The position numbers were made by a program, and so were the translations under genes. A stretch of DNA of 64,000 bases, taken from positions 211,023 through 275,022 of the forward strand of contig NZ_JNZA01000004.1 in the NCBI RefSeq assembly GCF_000717345.1, read 5' to 3'. Positions 1 to 7,955 of the stretch are shown one piece after another; position 1 is the stretch's first letter, and each line of letters begins with the position of its first letter. The stretch comes from Streptomyces lydicus (GTDB lineage: Bacteria > Actinomycetota > Actinomycetes > Streptomycetales > Streptomycetaceae). Below the pieces are notes generated by a model. The model did no database searches and was not told where the DNA came from. It saw only the letters and a list, made by a program, of their open reading frames with translations.

Positions 1-50
1 GCAACAAACTCCATGGACAACGAATTCCGCCACACGATAGACAAAGACTC

Positions 51-746
51 ATGGAATCAGCAGACACCGCACGCCCCGCGCACCCCCGGCAGCTACCGGA
101 GACCGACCGCACCCGCCATCGCCGGCTGCGCGAGCAGGGCCGTCTCGACCGCGACGTCCTCGACGCCGTGCTGGCCGCCGGCTTCGTCTGTCACCTCGGT
201 GTCACCGTGGACGGCACCCCACTCGTCGTCCCCACGGTCTACGGCGCGGACGGCGACACGCTCTACTTCCACGGGTCGGTCGCCAGCCGCAGCCTGGCCG
301 CCTCGCCCGGGGCGCCCGTCTGCGTCACCGTCACCCACGTCGACGGGCTGGTCCTCGCCCGTTCCGTGTTCGAGCACGGCGTCAACTACCGCAGTGCGAT
401 GGTGTTCGGCACACCCCGGCCGGTCACCGACCCGGACGAGAAGCTGGCCGGGCTGCGCTGCCTGACGGAACAGGCCGCCCCGGGCCAGTGGGACTACGCC
501 CGACCCCCGAGCCGCAAGGAGCTCGCCGCCACCGCACTGCTGGCCCTCTCCCTCGACGAGGCGTCGGTGAAGGTGCGCACCGGCCCGCCGGACGACGGCG
601 ACGGGCCCGACGCCGCGCTGGGCCTCTGGGCCGGCGAACTCCCCCTGCACACCTCCTGGGGCCCCCTCCGGCCCGACCCACGACTCCCCGCCGGCATCGA
701 ACCCCCGCCCCACCTCGCCGCCCGCCCGACTGCCACGGAAGGCTAG
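51..746 (+). CDS. pyridoxamine 5'-phosphate oxidase family protein (FMN-binding split barrel)
   Basis: The 231-residue product fits the Pyridox_ox_2-like split-barrel family: after a charged N-terminus it has a helix, then a strand pattern with GFVCHLGVTVDGTPLVVPT (about residues 44-62) and LYFHGSVASRSL (about 71-82), the usual FMN-contact region in this family. Such proteins bind flavin nucleotides or F420, and most have no assigned substrate. No catalytic assignment is possible from sequence. The ATG at 51 is used because the conserved fold starts soon after it, although no strong ribosome site is visible upstream. The stop codon TAG lies inside the left arm of a hairpin repeat (743-908), so the element appears to have inserted at or created the end of this gene. 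Confidence 0.8.
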   Translation: MESADTARPAHPRQLPETDRTRHRRLREQGRLDRDVLDAVLAAGFVCHLGVTVDGTPLVVPTVYGADGDTLYFHGSVASRSLAASPGAPVCVTVTHVDGLVLARSVFEHGVNYRSAMVFGTPRPVTDPDEKLAGLRCLTEQAAPGQWDYARPPSRKELAATALLALSLDEASVKVRTGPPDDGDGPDAALGLWAGELPLHTSWGPLRPDPRLPAGIEPPPHLAARPTATEG

Positions 747-908
747 GGCGTGTTGTTTGGATCAGGGCGGATCAGGGAGCGGGGTCTGGTGCGTGCGATC
801 GCAAGGCGGAGGAGGGAGTCGACGCGGAGCGTCGGCGAGTGACGACAACGCGGCGAGCGTGCGTGCCAGACCCCGCGAGCCCGCCATGATCCAAATGACA
901 CGCCCTAG
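743..908. repeat. 166-bp MITE-like hairpin element with imperfect terminal inverted repeats
   Basis: Bases 743-764 and 887-908 are inverted copies of each other, matching at 20 of 22 positions. Both ends terminate in the palindrome CTAG. Symmetry continues inward: GGGGTCTGG near 780-790 pairs with CCAGACCCC near 866-874, followed by further near-complementary bases, so most of the element can fold into one long imperfect hairpin. It encodes no transposase. The structure fits a non-autonomous insertion-sequence derivative or a palindromic repeat family common in Streptomyces intergenic DNA. The left arm supplies the stop codon of the upstream flavin-binding gene, and the hairpin could also act as its terminator. 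Confidence 0.7.
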
Positions 909-1025
909 TCGCAGCAGCATGCGTCGTCCCGTCCTCGGTGGTGCGCGGCAGCGACCGGGGCGTCCAGCGCGGTTCGCGTCCGGCGGGAGCCGCGGTCCGG
1001 TCCTGGATGGTGCCGCGGATCCGCC

Positions 1026-1490
1026 CTAGTGCACGCAGAACTCGTTGCCCTCCGGGTCCGTCATGACCACCCACTCCCCGGACGGTTCCTTGACGTGGTT
1101 CAGGGTCCGGGCCCCGAGGGCGCGGAGGCGCTCGACCTCCGTGTCCAGCTCGCCGGCGCGGCCGTGCAGGTCGATGTGCAAGCGGTTCTTGGCCGCCTTC
1201 TTCTCCGCCTCCGGTACGCGGTTGAAGAGCAGCCGACGCCCCAGACCCGTGCCGCTCTCCGTGTCGTACGGGTCGTCGGGATGGCGTACCGCCGCCGCGT
1301 CCCGCCAGGCGCGCCGGTCGTGGTGGCCGACGACGATCTCGGGCGGGACGGCGCCGCGATCGAGGAGCTTGCCGATGAGGACGCTGTGATCCTCGACCTC
1401 GTAGCCGAGTGCCGCCGCCCAGAAGTCGGCCTGGGCGTGCGGGTCGTGGGCGTCGACAACGAGCTTCCAGTGCAGTGGAGTTGTGGTCAT
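1026..1490 (-). CDS. VOC family protein (glyoxalase/bleomycin-resistance fold)
   Basis: A 154-residue VOC-superfamily protein with two beta-alpha-beta-beta-beta modules: HWKLVVDAHDPHAQADFWAAAL near the N-terminus and NRLHIDLHGRAGELDTEVERL in the second half, ending in the typical MTDPEGNEFCVH strand. The His at the start of each module and the Glu near the C-terminus are the usual metal-ligand positions. Substrate unknown. The ATG at 1490 is preferred because GTGGGG lies just upstream; a GTG at 1499 would add three residues. The gene stands alone, divergent from the glycosylase at 1731. Confidence 0.8.
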   Translation of the reverse strand: MTTTPLHWKLVVDAHDPHAQADFWAAALGYEVEDHSVLIGKLLDRGAVPPEIVVGHHDRRAWRDAAAVRHPDDPYDTESGTGLGRRLLFNRVPEAEKKAAKNRLHIDLHGRAGELDTEVERLRALGARTLNHVKEPSGEWVVMTDPEGNEFCVH

Positions 1491-1600
1491 GGTCCCCACT
1501 TATAGCCGCCGGCACTGACATTTCGGGGCCGGCGCCCTCACCCGGTCGAGTGGTGCCCGGGGGTCGTCCGCCGTGCGCACGCGGTCACCGACTCACCGAC

Positions 1601-1650
1601 CTCAGCACACGGCAGGACACCTCAGCACACCGCAGCACACCGCAGCACAC
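1601..1650. repeat. five tandem 10-bp units (consensus CGCAGCACAC)
   Basis: Five consecutive 10-bp blocks read CTCAGCACAC, GGCAGGACAC, CTCAGCACAC, CGCAGCACAC, CGCAGCACAC. They lie in the divergent intergenic region between the VOC gene and the family-5 uracil-DNA glycosylase gene. The period is close to one helical turn, so every copy faces the same side of the DNA. No function can be read from the sequence. Confidence 0.75.
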
Positions 1651-1730
1651 CGTGGGAACGATTTCGGACGCGCTCCCCGTGGCTCCGGACGTGCCCGCGC
1701 CCTGCGGAACGACTCCTCTAGCGTGTCCGT

Positions 1731-2516
1731 ATGGACGAGACGGACCCGGCCGGACCGCCGGACAGCGAGGATCCGGCCTTTCCGGCCCGTCAGTCGGCGC
1801 GCTGCGCCGATCTGGCGGAGCTGGACGCGCGGGTGGTGCGCTGCCGGGCCTGCCCCCGGCTGGTGGAGTGGCGCGAGCAGGTGGCCGCGCAGCCGCGCGC
1901 GGCGTTCCGGGACTGGGAGTACTGGGCGCGGCCGGTGCCGGGGTTCGGCCCGCCGGACGCCGCGCTGGCCGTCGTCGGCCTGGCACCCGCCGCGCACGGC
2001 GGCAACCGCACCGGGCGGATGTTCACCGGCGACGCCTCGGGCGACTTCTTGTTCGCCGCCCTGCACGCGGTGGGTCTCGCCTCGCAGCCGACCGCGACGC
2101 ACCGGGGCGACGGGCTGGAGCTGTACGGCGTGCGGGTCACCGCACCGGTGCACTGCGCCCCGCCGGACAACAAGCCGACGCCCGCCGAACGCCGCACCTG
2201 CCGCCCCTGGCTGGCGACCGAGCTGGAGTTCCTCGCGCCGAGCCTGCGCGCGGTGGTGGCACTGGGCGCCGTCGGCTGGCAGGCGGCGCTGCCCGTACTC
2301 GGCGACGCCGGATGGCCGCTCCCCCGGCCCCGCCCCGCCTTCGGCCACGGCGCCGAACTGACCCTGCCCGCCACCGGCCGGCGGCGGCAATTGCACGTCC
2401 TGGGCAGCTACCACCCCAGCCAGCGCAACACCTTCACCGGCCGCCTCACCTTCGACATGCTCGTCGACCTGCTCACCCGGGCCGCGCGACGCGCGGGTCT
2501 GGAGAGGAGCGACTGA
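1731..2516 (+). CDS. family-5 uracil-DNA glycosylase (UDGb-type)
   Basis: Removes uracil, and in this family often hypoxanthine, from DNA to begin base-excision repair. The 261-residue protein carries the family-5 signature GLAPAAHGGNRTGRMFTGD (about residues 83-101) and the second motif YHPSQRN near residue 226. Cysteines at 38, 41, about 139 and about 156 match a 4Fe-4S cluster pattern. The family-1 water-activating Asp is absent, as is normal for UDGb. The gene is monocistronic. A second, different uracil-DNA glycosylase of the UdgX type lies at 22934-23599. The tandem repeat at 1601-1650 lies in the upstream region. Confidence 0.88.
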   Translation: MDETDPAGPPDSEDPAFPARQSARCADLAELDARVVRCRACPRLVEWREQVAAQPRAAFRDWEYWARPVPGFGPPDAALAVVGLAPAAHGGNRTGRMFTGDASGDFLFAALHAVGLASQPTATHRGDGLELYGVRVTAPVHCAPPDNKPTPAERRTCRPWLATELEFLAPSLRAVVALGAVGWQAALPVLGDAGWPLPRPRPAFGHGAELTLPATGRRRQLHVLGSYHPSQRNTFTGRLTFDMLVDLLTRAARRAGLERSD

Positions 2517-2722
2517 CCCGTGGCTTCAAGAGCGGGTACGGCGGCTGACGGGTGCGGGTTCCGCCCACAGCCGCCGACCGGGGCCGGCGGGCGGCCGGGC
2601 GGCCGGATGTCCGAAAAGAGGTTCGATGCGCCCGCAAGATCACGTAATGTGTGAACCGCATGAAAACGAACAAGCGTCGCAGTCGTCGTCACCGTGACTG
2701 CGCGGGGGGAAGGAAAAACTCC

Positions 2723-3148
2723 ATGAAGGCATCCCGCATCCGGCGCGGTGTCGCCGGTGCCGCCGCCGTCGTCGCCCTGGCCGGGGCCGGCGTCCTGGCC
2801 ACCGCACCGATGGCCGCGGCCAAGGCCAACCTGATCGCGATCGACAAGGTCTCGCTGGACGGGGCGGGCCTGCGGGTGAACGTCACGTACTCCTGCGACC
2901 CCGGAATGAACCACCAGCTGGTCGCCAACGCCGAGGAGATCACCTCGTCCAAGCTCAAGGGGTACGGCGCGGGCACCATCAAGGTCGACAAGCTCGTCTG
3001 CGACTACGCCGACCACACCGCAGAGGTCCGGCTCAAGCCGGCCGCCACCCTGGGCTTCGAGAAGGGGGACAAGGTGAAGGTCACCGTCTTCTACTTCGAC
3101 GACGACGGCTTCCGCTACGCCGACACGAAGGCCACCGCCACCGTCTGA
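2723..3148 (+). CDS. small secreted protein, function unknown
   Basis: The 141-residue product begins MKASRIRRG followed by a hydrophobic stretch and APMAAA, a standard Sec signal peptide with cleavage near residue 32 (after MAAA). The mature domain is a compact beta-rich region of about 105 residues with two cysteines (YSCDPG and LVCDYA) that could form a disulfide. I do not recognise a named family; the shape is like small immunoglobulin-like secreted proteins of Streptomyces. The ATG at 2723 is chosen over an in-frame upstream start at 2651 because GGGGGAAGGA precedes it at about 9 nt and the signal peptide begins there. Confidence 0.72.
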   Translation: MKASRIRRGVAGAAAVVALAGAGVLATAPMAAAKANLIAIDKVSLDGAGLRVNVTYSCDPGMNHQLVANAEEITSSKLKGYGAGTIKVDKLVCDYADHTAEVRLKPAATLGFEKGDKVKVTVFYFDDDGFRYADTKATATV

Positions 3149-3260
3149 GCGCGGCACTGCCCGCCGCGAGGGCCCTCACCCCGGCCGCGTCCCCCAACTG
3201 AGGGCGTGACCACCGGAGTTGAGGGCCCCATCGGCGCGGGCATCGGTGGACGGCCCGGCC

Positions 3261-3984
3261 TCACTTCAGGTGCCGGCCGAAGAACCGGTCCCCGTCCTCC
3301 ACCTCGAACCACGGGGTGCCGACGTGCCCGCCCAAATTGGCGTGCAGCGTCTTCTCCTTGCTGCCGAAGGCGTCGAACAGGTCCAGGGCCCGTTGCCCGG
3401 GGGTTCCCTTCGTCGTCCCACTGGAGCAGGAACAGCAGCGGAATGGTGACCTGCCGGGCCTCCTCGCGCTGGGCGCGGGGGACGTAACCCCCGGCGAAGA
3501 AGCCGACGGCCGCGATGCGCGGCTCGACTGCCGCAAGGCGGATGCCGACGGCGGTCCACCCCGAGTACCCGACCGGGCCGCCGATCTCGGGCAGCGCAAG
3601 GAGGGCGTCCAGGGTGGTCCGCCATTCCGGGACCGCGTTCTCGACCAGCGGGGCGATGAAGGACTCGAAGATCTCATCGACCGGCTCGCCGGCCTGCATC
3701 GCCCGGCGGAGGTCGGCGCGGGCCTGCTCATCGGCGGCGGAACGGGGCCGGTCACCGCACCCGGGGGCGTCGATGGTGGCCACCGCGTAGCCCTGCGCCG
3801 CGGTGTACCGGGCCCGGGCCACCAGCCGGGGTTGCCGCCTGGGCAGGCCGTTGTTGTGGGCCATCAGGACCAGCGGGACCGGTGCGGCGGATTCCGGCGT
3901 CCACAGGGTGCCGGGGGTCTCGCCGAGGGTGAATTCGCGCGCGAGGACGCCGTCGTCGAGACGCTGTTCAGAAGTGACGTGCAT
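3261..3984 (-). pseudogene. alpha/beta hydrolase (dienelactone-hydrolase-like), broken by a 1-nt frameshift
   Basis: From ATG 3984 (ribosome site GAAAGG 7 nt upstream) the frame encodes an alpha/beta hydrolase with the oxyanion region VLMAHNNGLPRR and the nucleophile elbow GYSGWT. After LLFLLQWDDEGNP the frame leaves the family pattern. The expected end, GQRALDLFDAFGSKEK then LGGHVGTPWFEVEDGDRF, including the catalytic His, continues in another minus-strand frame that stops at 3261. One extra base in the five-G run at 3399-3403 (plus strand) explains the break. Corrected, the protein would be about 240 residues, a normal length. Uncorrected, translation runs to 3115 with a foreign tail and no catalytic His. 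It may be a real pseudogene or a homopolymer sequencing error. Confidence 0.78.
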
Positions 3985-4361
3985 GGTCGTGCCTTTCGGG
4001 AGTGCTCTTGAACGGCGCTCCCGGACGACGACCTATCGCCCGACCGTGACCCCGGAGGGGAGCACCCATGTCGATACTGCGTTCACGGGTACCACCTCCT
4101 CGTTCTCTCGCACGGCCTCCGGAAAGTAGCAGTGGTCGCCGTGGTTCGCCATTGAGTTTCTGCGGCGGCTCCGGATGCCGCCAGTACGCCGAGTTCGGCG
4201 ACCGAACCAAGACCGGCAGTCGCGGCCGACGGTGCGCGGGTTCGACGCACCCCGAGCTGTGAGCTGGATCACGGTTGAGGTTGACCTTGGGGCAGGGCGG
4301 AAGCTCGTCGCAGCGGCACGACGCCGACGCGGGCACAGCAGATGTGAAGGAGCACACCACC
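3985..4361. other. divergent intergenic region; short palindrome, no gene seen
   Basis: These 377 bp separate the frameshifted hydrolase (minus) from the serine hydrolase (plus). I see no convincing gene. A perfect palindrome AGGTTGACCT lies at 4278-4287, about 75 bp before the serine hydrolase start. It overlaps a TTGACC that could serve as a -35 element and is a plausible binding site for the MerR-type regulator encoded downstream. No clear -10 box was found, so this is weak. Confidence 0.35.
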
Positions 4362-5471
4362 ATGTCCACCACCCTTTCCGGCCAGGGGCAGGATCGCCCG
4401 GAGTTGCAGGAGGCGATCGAGGAGATCGTCGAGTCCGGTTTCGTCGGGGTACAGCTGCGGGTGAACGACGAGTACGGCGAGTGGGTCGGCAGCGCCGGGG
4501 CGCGCGAGTTGGGACGCAGCGCCAAGCCACTGACCAACGGGCACTTCCGCATCGGCAGCAGCACCAAGAACTTCGTCGCGACCTCGGTGCTCATGCTGGT
4601 GGCCGAGGGCAAGATCGACCTGGACGTCCCGGCCGATGACTACCTGCCCGAGTGCGGGCTGGACCGGCGGATCACGGTGCGGATGCTGCTGCAGCACACC
4701 AGTGGGATCTTCAACCACACCGGCGAGCTCTACGAGGACGGGACGTTCGCGCCCGGGGTCCCCTGGCGGGGCAAGGAGTGGGTGGACAACCGGTTCAAGA
4801 CCTACCTGCCCGAAGAGCTGGTACGGCTGTCGTTGTCCAAGCCGGCGCGATTTGCGCCGGGGACGGGCTGGAGCTACGCCAACACCAACTACGTGCTGGC
4901 GCGGTTGGTGATCGAGAAGGTCACCGGCCGTTCGTTCGCCGAGGAGTTGCAGCGGCTGATCCTGGGGCCGCTGGGGATGACCGGCACCGTGGCGCCGGGC
5001 ACCTCGTCGGAGATCCCCGAGCCGCACAACCACAGCTACTACCGCTACGAGGACGCCGGTCAGGAGAAGACGGTCGACATCACCCGCGAGAACCCCTCCT
5101 GGGTTTCGGCCGGTGGTGACATGATCTCGACCACGCAGGATCTGCACACGTACTTCTCCGCGCTGATGGGCGGCAAGCTCCTGCCGGCCGGGCTGCTGGC
5201 CGAGATGCGCACCCCGGAGGCCACCGTCGGCTACGGCCTGGGGCTGTTCGTGCAGGACGCGGGCCCGAAGGGCGGCACCGTCTTCCACCACAACGGCGGC
5301 ATGGCGGGCTCGGCGGCGCTGATGTACAGCACGCCCGACGGCACGAAGACGCTCACCGCCGGGCTGACGTGTGTGGGCGACGCCGATCTGTCGATAGCAG
5401 CGGCATTCCAGAACGCCCAACAACGGCTCGTCAGCGAGGTGTTCGGCGGCGGGCCGCTCAAGGCAGGCTGA
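4362..5471 (+). CDS. serine hydrolase, class C beta-lactamase/DD-peptidase family
   Basis: The 369-residue protein has the three penicillin-recognition motifs: SSTK within RIGSSTKNFVATSV (nucleophile Ser and Lys), the YAN triad in SYANTNYVLARL, and the HNG triad in FHHNGGMAGSAALM. Members are beta-lactamases, D-alanyl-D-alanine carboxypeptidases or esterases. No signal peptide is visible, so a cytoplasmic esterase or D-peptidase is as likely as a cell-wall enzyme. The ATG at 4362 follows GAAGGAG at 9 nt and is preferred over an in-frame start at 4275. The next gene, a MerR-type regulator, begins 4 nt after the stop, so the two are co-transcribed. Confidence 0.82.
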   Translation: MSTTLSGQGQDRPELQEAIEEIVESGFVGVQLRVNDEYGEWVGSAGARELGRSAKPLTNGHFRIGSSTKNFVATSVLMLVAEGKIDLDVPADDYLPECGLDRRITVRMLLQHTSGIFNHTGELYEDGTFAPGVPWRGKEWVDNRFKTYLPEELVRLSLSKPARFAPGTGWSYANTNYVLARLVIEKVTGRSFAEELQRLILGPLGMTGTVAPGTSSEIPEPHNHSYYRYEDAGQEKTVDITRENPSWVSAGGDMISTTQDLHTYFSALMGGKLLPAGLLAEMRTPEATVGYGLGLFVQDAGPKGGTVFHHNGGMAGSAALMYSTPDGTKTLTAGLTCVGDADLSIAAAFQNAQQRLVSEVFGGGPLKAG

Positions 5472-5475
5472 GCAG

Positions 5476-6252
5476 ATGATGAACGGAGTCACGATCGGGC
5501 AGGCGGCGGCATTCGTCGGCGTCACGGTGAAGACGGTGCGGCACTACCACAAGCTCGGCCTGGTCGAGGAGCCGGAACGCGACAGCTCCGGCTACCGACG
5601 GTACGGATCGGACGAGCTGCTGCGGCTGGTACAGGTCCGCACGCTGGCCACCGCCGGGGTGCCACTGGCCGGGATCGGGCCCCTGCTCGACGCCGACGCC
5701 GAGCAGTTCGCCGCCGCGCTCGCCGGCGTCGAGCGGCAGCTCACCGAACGGATCGAGGAGCTGACCGCGCAACGTGAGACGCTGCACCGGCTCGCCGACG
5801 GCGACCGGGCCCTGCTGCCCGACCGCGCCGTGGCGCTGCTGGAGCGGATGCCCGGCCTCGGCTTCAGTCCCGACTACGTGGCCGCGCAACGTGAGGCCCT
5901 GGTGCTGGCCCGGGCGCTGGTACCGGAGGGCTACGACGGCTTCCTGACCCAGCTGGAACACGGGCTCGACGACCCGGGGTACATCGACCTGACCCGGCGC
6001 GGCTGGGAGGCCGAGACCTGGGAACCGGACGACCCGAGGATCGAGGAACTCGCGACCGCCATGGCCGACCACTACCTCGCCAACCCCACACTGCTGGGGG
6101 ATCCCACCAGCCTGAATGCCTGGGCCAAGGCTTCCGCCCAGTACAAGCTGATCAACAACCACCGGAAGGACCAGGCGCCGATCTCGGCCCGGCTGACCGC
6201 GCTCACCGAGACCAAACTCCGCGCCGCGGGCGTACCCCTCCCACGCCGGTAA
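5476..6252 (+). CDS. MerR-family transcriptional regulator
   Basis: The 258-residue protein opens with a MerR winged-helix domain: TIGQAAAFVGVTVKTVRHYH then KLGLVEEPERDSSGYRRYG, residues about 6-45. It is followed by a coiled dimerisation helix (about 85-120) and a C-terminal region of about 130 residues that does not show the cysteines of metal sensors. The larger C-terminal part suggests an organic effector. It sits 4 nt downstream of the serine hydrolase and probably controls that operon. A hairpin at 6281-6301 follows the stop. Confidence 0.85.
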   Translation: MMNGVTIGQAAAFVGVTVKTVRHYHKLGLVEEPERDSSGYRRYGSDELLRLVQVRTLATAGVPLAGIGPLLDADAEQFAAALAGVERQLTERIEELTAQRETLHRLADGDRALLPDRAVALLERMPGLGFSPDYVAAQREALVLARALVPEGYDGFLTQLEHGLDDPGYIDLTRRGWEAETWEPDDPRIEELATAMADHYLANPTLLGDPTSLNAWAKASAQYKLINNHRKDQAPISARLTALTETKLRAAGVPLPRR

Positions 6253-6280
6253 GGGGCGAGGTACGGCCCAGCGGCGCCCT

Positions 6281-6301
6281 CGCGCCCGTTCGGCGGGCGC
6301 G
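6281..6301 (+). terminator. probable hairpin terminator after the MerR gene
   Basis: CGCGCCCG and CGGGCGCG form a perfect 8-bp stem around TTCGG, 28 nt after the MerR stop codon. There is no T-tract, as is common for actinobacterial terminators. Confidence 0.5.
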
Positions 6302-6354
6302 GGTCGCCGGGAAGTCGGATGCGGGAACGGCGAGCCGAACCGTAGCCTCGCGCG

Positions 6355-6960
6355 ATGAGCAGTTTCGCGACGCACCGTCAGCGGGTGCACGACACCGGCC
6401 GTTCGGCCCGGGCGCGGCACGCGGCGCTGCGTACCTGCGTGGCGGACTTCGCGCCGTTCGGTTTCCGCGCGACCTACCACCACCTGTGCCACCGCGCCCG
6501 GATCCCCGCCGAGTTGGCTGCCGACCCCGCCTCCTTGGTGCGGGCGGTCGAGGAACTGCATGCGGCGCGCCGGCTGTGGCTGGCCGATGAGTCCGCGTTC
6601 GTGGCGCGGCGGCGACGGGAGAAGGCGGCAGGGATGCGCCGCCCGGCGCCGTACGACCGTTGGCGTTACCGGGCGCATGCGCCGGCCTATTGTCCCGACC
6701 CGGAGTTCCACCCCACCGAGCCGCTCCCCACCGTCGTGCGGCGTCTGCTGGCTGCCCCCGTCCCGGCCGGCGGTGCGCCACCGCGCTGCCCCGTCTGCGG
6801 GAGCGGAGCGGGGACGGTGCGGTGGCACAGCGGGCACTTCCGGTATCTGCTGTGCGCGGGGTGCGGGGTCAGCCGCGACGCGCAGCCGACCGAGGTCGAC
6901 CGGGCCGTCCTCGCCGCCCGGGAGGAGCGGTGGCGGGAGGTCTGGCGGCGTACGGCCTGA
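6355..6960 (+). CDS. hypothetical protein with C-terminal zinc ribbon
   Basis: A 201-residue protein of unknown role. The N-terminal 130 residues are Arg/Ala-rich and mainly helical. The C-terminal part holds CPVCGSGAG, then about 15 residues later LLCAGCG, a CxxC-CxxC pair typical of a zinc ribbon (about residues 143-170). The closing helix is strongly basic with many Arg/Trp. The architecture suggests a nucleic-acid or protein-binding role, but nothing nearby gives context: a MerR operon lies upstream and the steroid island begins downstream in the opposite direction. The frame has the expected third-position GC bias. The gene is probably monocistronic. Confidence 0.65.
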   Translation: MSSFATHRQRVHDTGRSARARHAALRTCVADFAPFGFRATYHHLCHRARIPAELAADPASLVRAVEELHAARRLWLADESAFVARRRREKAAGMRRPAPYDRWRYRAHAPAYCPDPEFHPTEPLPTVVRRLLAAPVPAGGAPPRCPVCGSGAGTVRWHSGHFRYLLCAGCGVSRDAQPTEVDRAVLAAREERWREVWRRTA

Positions 6961-7042
6961 CAGCGCAGTGAGGTAGCCCCCGGTCGACGGCGGTGTGTCA
7001 GGGGAAAGCGTCGCCCGGGTGGGGGCGAACCGGGTCTCCCTG

Positions 7043-7954
7043 TCACGGCGTCCCGTACACCGGCTGCGGGGCCCGGGCGCCGGCCAGGAGTTCGCGGGCC
7101 GTTTCGCCGGCTTCGGCCGGGGTCCAGCGGGCGCCCTTGTCCGCCGTGGGGCCGGGGTGCCAGCCCTCCATGACGGTGATGCGGCCCGCCTCGGCCTCGA
7201 AGACCCGGCCGGTGACGCCGGCGCTGGCCGCGGAGGAGAGCCAGACGACGAGCGGGGAGACGTTCTCCGGGGCCATCGCGTCGAAGGTGCCGTCGGTGGG
7301 GGCGGCCATCGCTCCCGCGAAGGTGCGCTCGGTCATCCGGGTGCGGGCGGCCGGGGCGAGGGCGTTGACCTGGACGCCGTAGCGGGCCAGTTCGGCGGCA
7401 GCGACGAGGGTCAGGCCGAGGATGCCGGCCTTGGCGGCGGAGTAGTTGCCCTGGCCCACGCTGCCCAGCAGCCCGGCGCCCGAGCTGGTGTTGACCACGC
7501 GCGCGTCGGGCGTACGGCCGGCCTTGGCCTCGGCCCGCCAGTGCGCGGCGGCGTGCTTCAGCGGCAGGAAGTGGCCCTTGAGGTGGACGCGCACGACGGC
7601 GTCCCAGTCGTCCTCGTCGAGGTTGACGAGCATCCGGTCGCGCAGGAACCCGGCGTTGTTGACCAGGGCGTCGAGCCGGCCGTAGGTGTCCAGGGCGGTG
7701 GCGACGAGGGAGGCGGCGCCGTCGGTGGTGGTGATGTCGCCGGTGTGGCGGACGGCCCGGCCGCCGCGGGCGCGGATGGCGTCGACGACGTGCTGGGCCG
7801 GGCCGGACGAGGCGCCGGCGCCGTCCGCGGCGACCCCGAGGTCGTTGACCACGACCTGCGCGCCTTCGGCGGCCAGGGCGAGGGCGTGGGCGCGGCCGAG
7901 ACCGCGGCCGGCTCCGGTGACGGCGACGACGCGGCCGGTGCAGATTCCGGGCAT
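7043..7954 (-). CDS. SDR oxidoreductase of the HIP (steroid C/D-ring) cluster, Rv3548c-like
   Basis: A 303-residue short-chain dehydrogenase: NAD(P)-binding GAGRGLGRAHA near residue 15, NNAG in the middle, and catalytic Ser with YSAAK in GNYSAAKAG. Its length and long C-terminal tail match the mycobacterial Rv3548c type, which has HSD17B4-like (3R)-hydroxyacyl-CoA dehydrogenase resemblance. It begins 1 nt after the stop of the second SDR and is transcribed with it, divergent from echA20. A hydroxyacyl-CoA dehydrogenase step in the breakdown of the opened C/D-ring acids is inferred from position. The exact substrate is not known to me. Confidence 0.82.
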   Translation of the reverse strand: MPGICTGRVVAVTGAGRGLGRAHALALAAEGAQVVVNDLGVAADGAGASSGPAQHVVDAIRARGGRAVRHTGDITTTDGAASLVATALDTYGRLDALVNNAGFLRDRMLVNLDEDDWDAVVRVHLKGHFLPLKHAAAHWRAEAKAGRTPDARVVNTSSGAGLLGSVGQGNYSAAKAGILGLTLVAAAELARYGVQVNALAPAARTRMTERTFAGAMAAPTDGTFDAMAPENVSPLVVWLSSAASAGVTGRVFEAEAGRITVMEGWHPGPTADKGARWTPAEAGETARELLAGARAPQPVYGTP

Positions 7955-7955
7955 C

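Noticed and set aside
2408..3157. 249-codon minus-strand frame opposite the small secreted protein
   Set aside because: The plus strand has a clear signal peptide and ribosome site; the minus frame has neither.
6962..7042. Possible riboswitch or terminator in the gap before the SDR gene
   Set aside because: No stable hairpin or conserved aptamer-like pattern can be seen.
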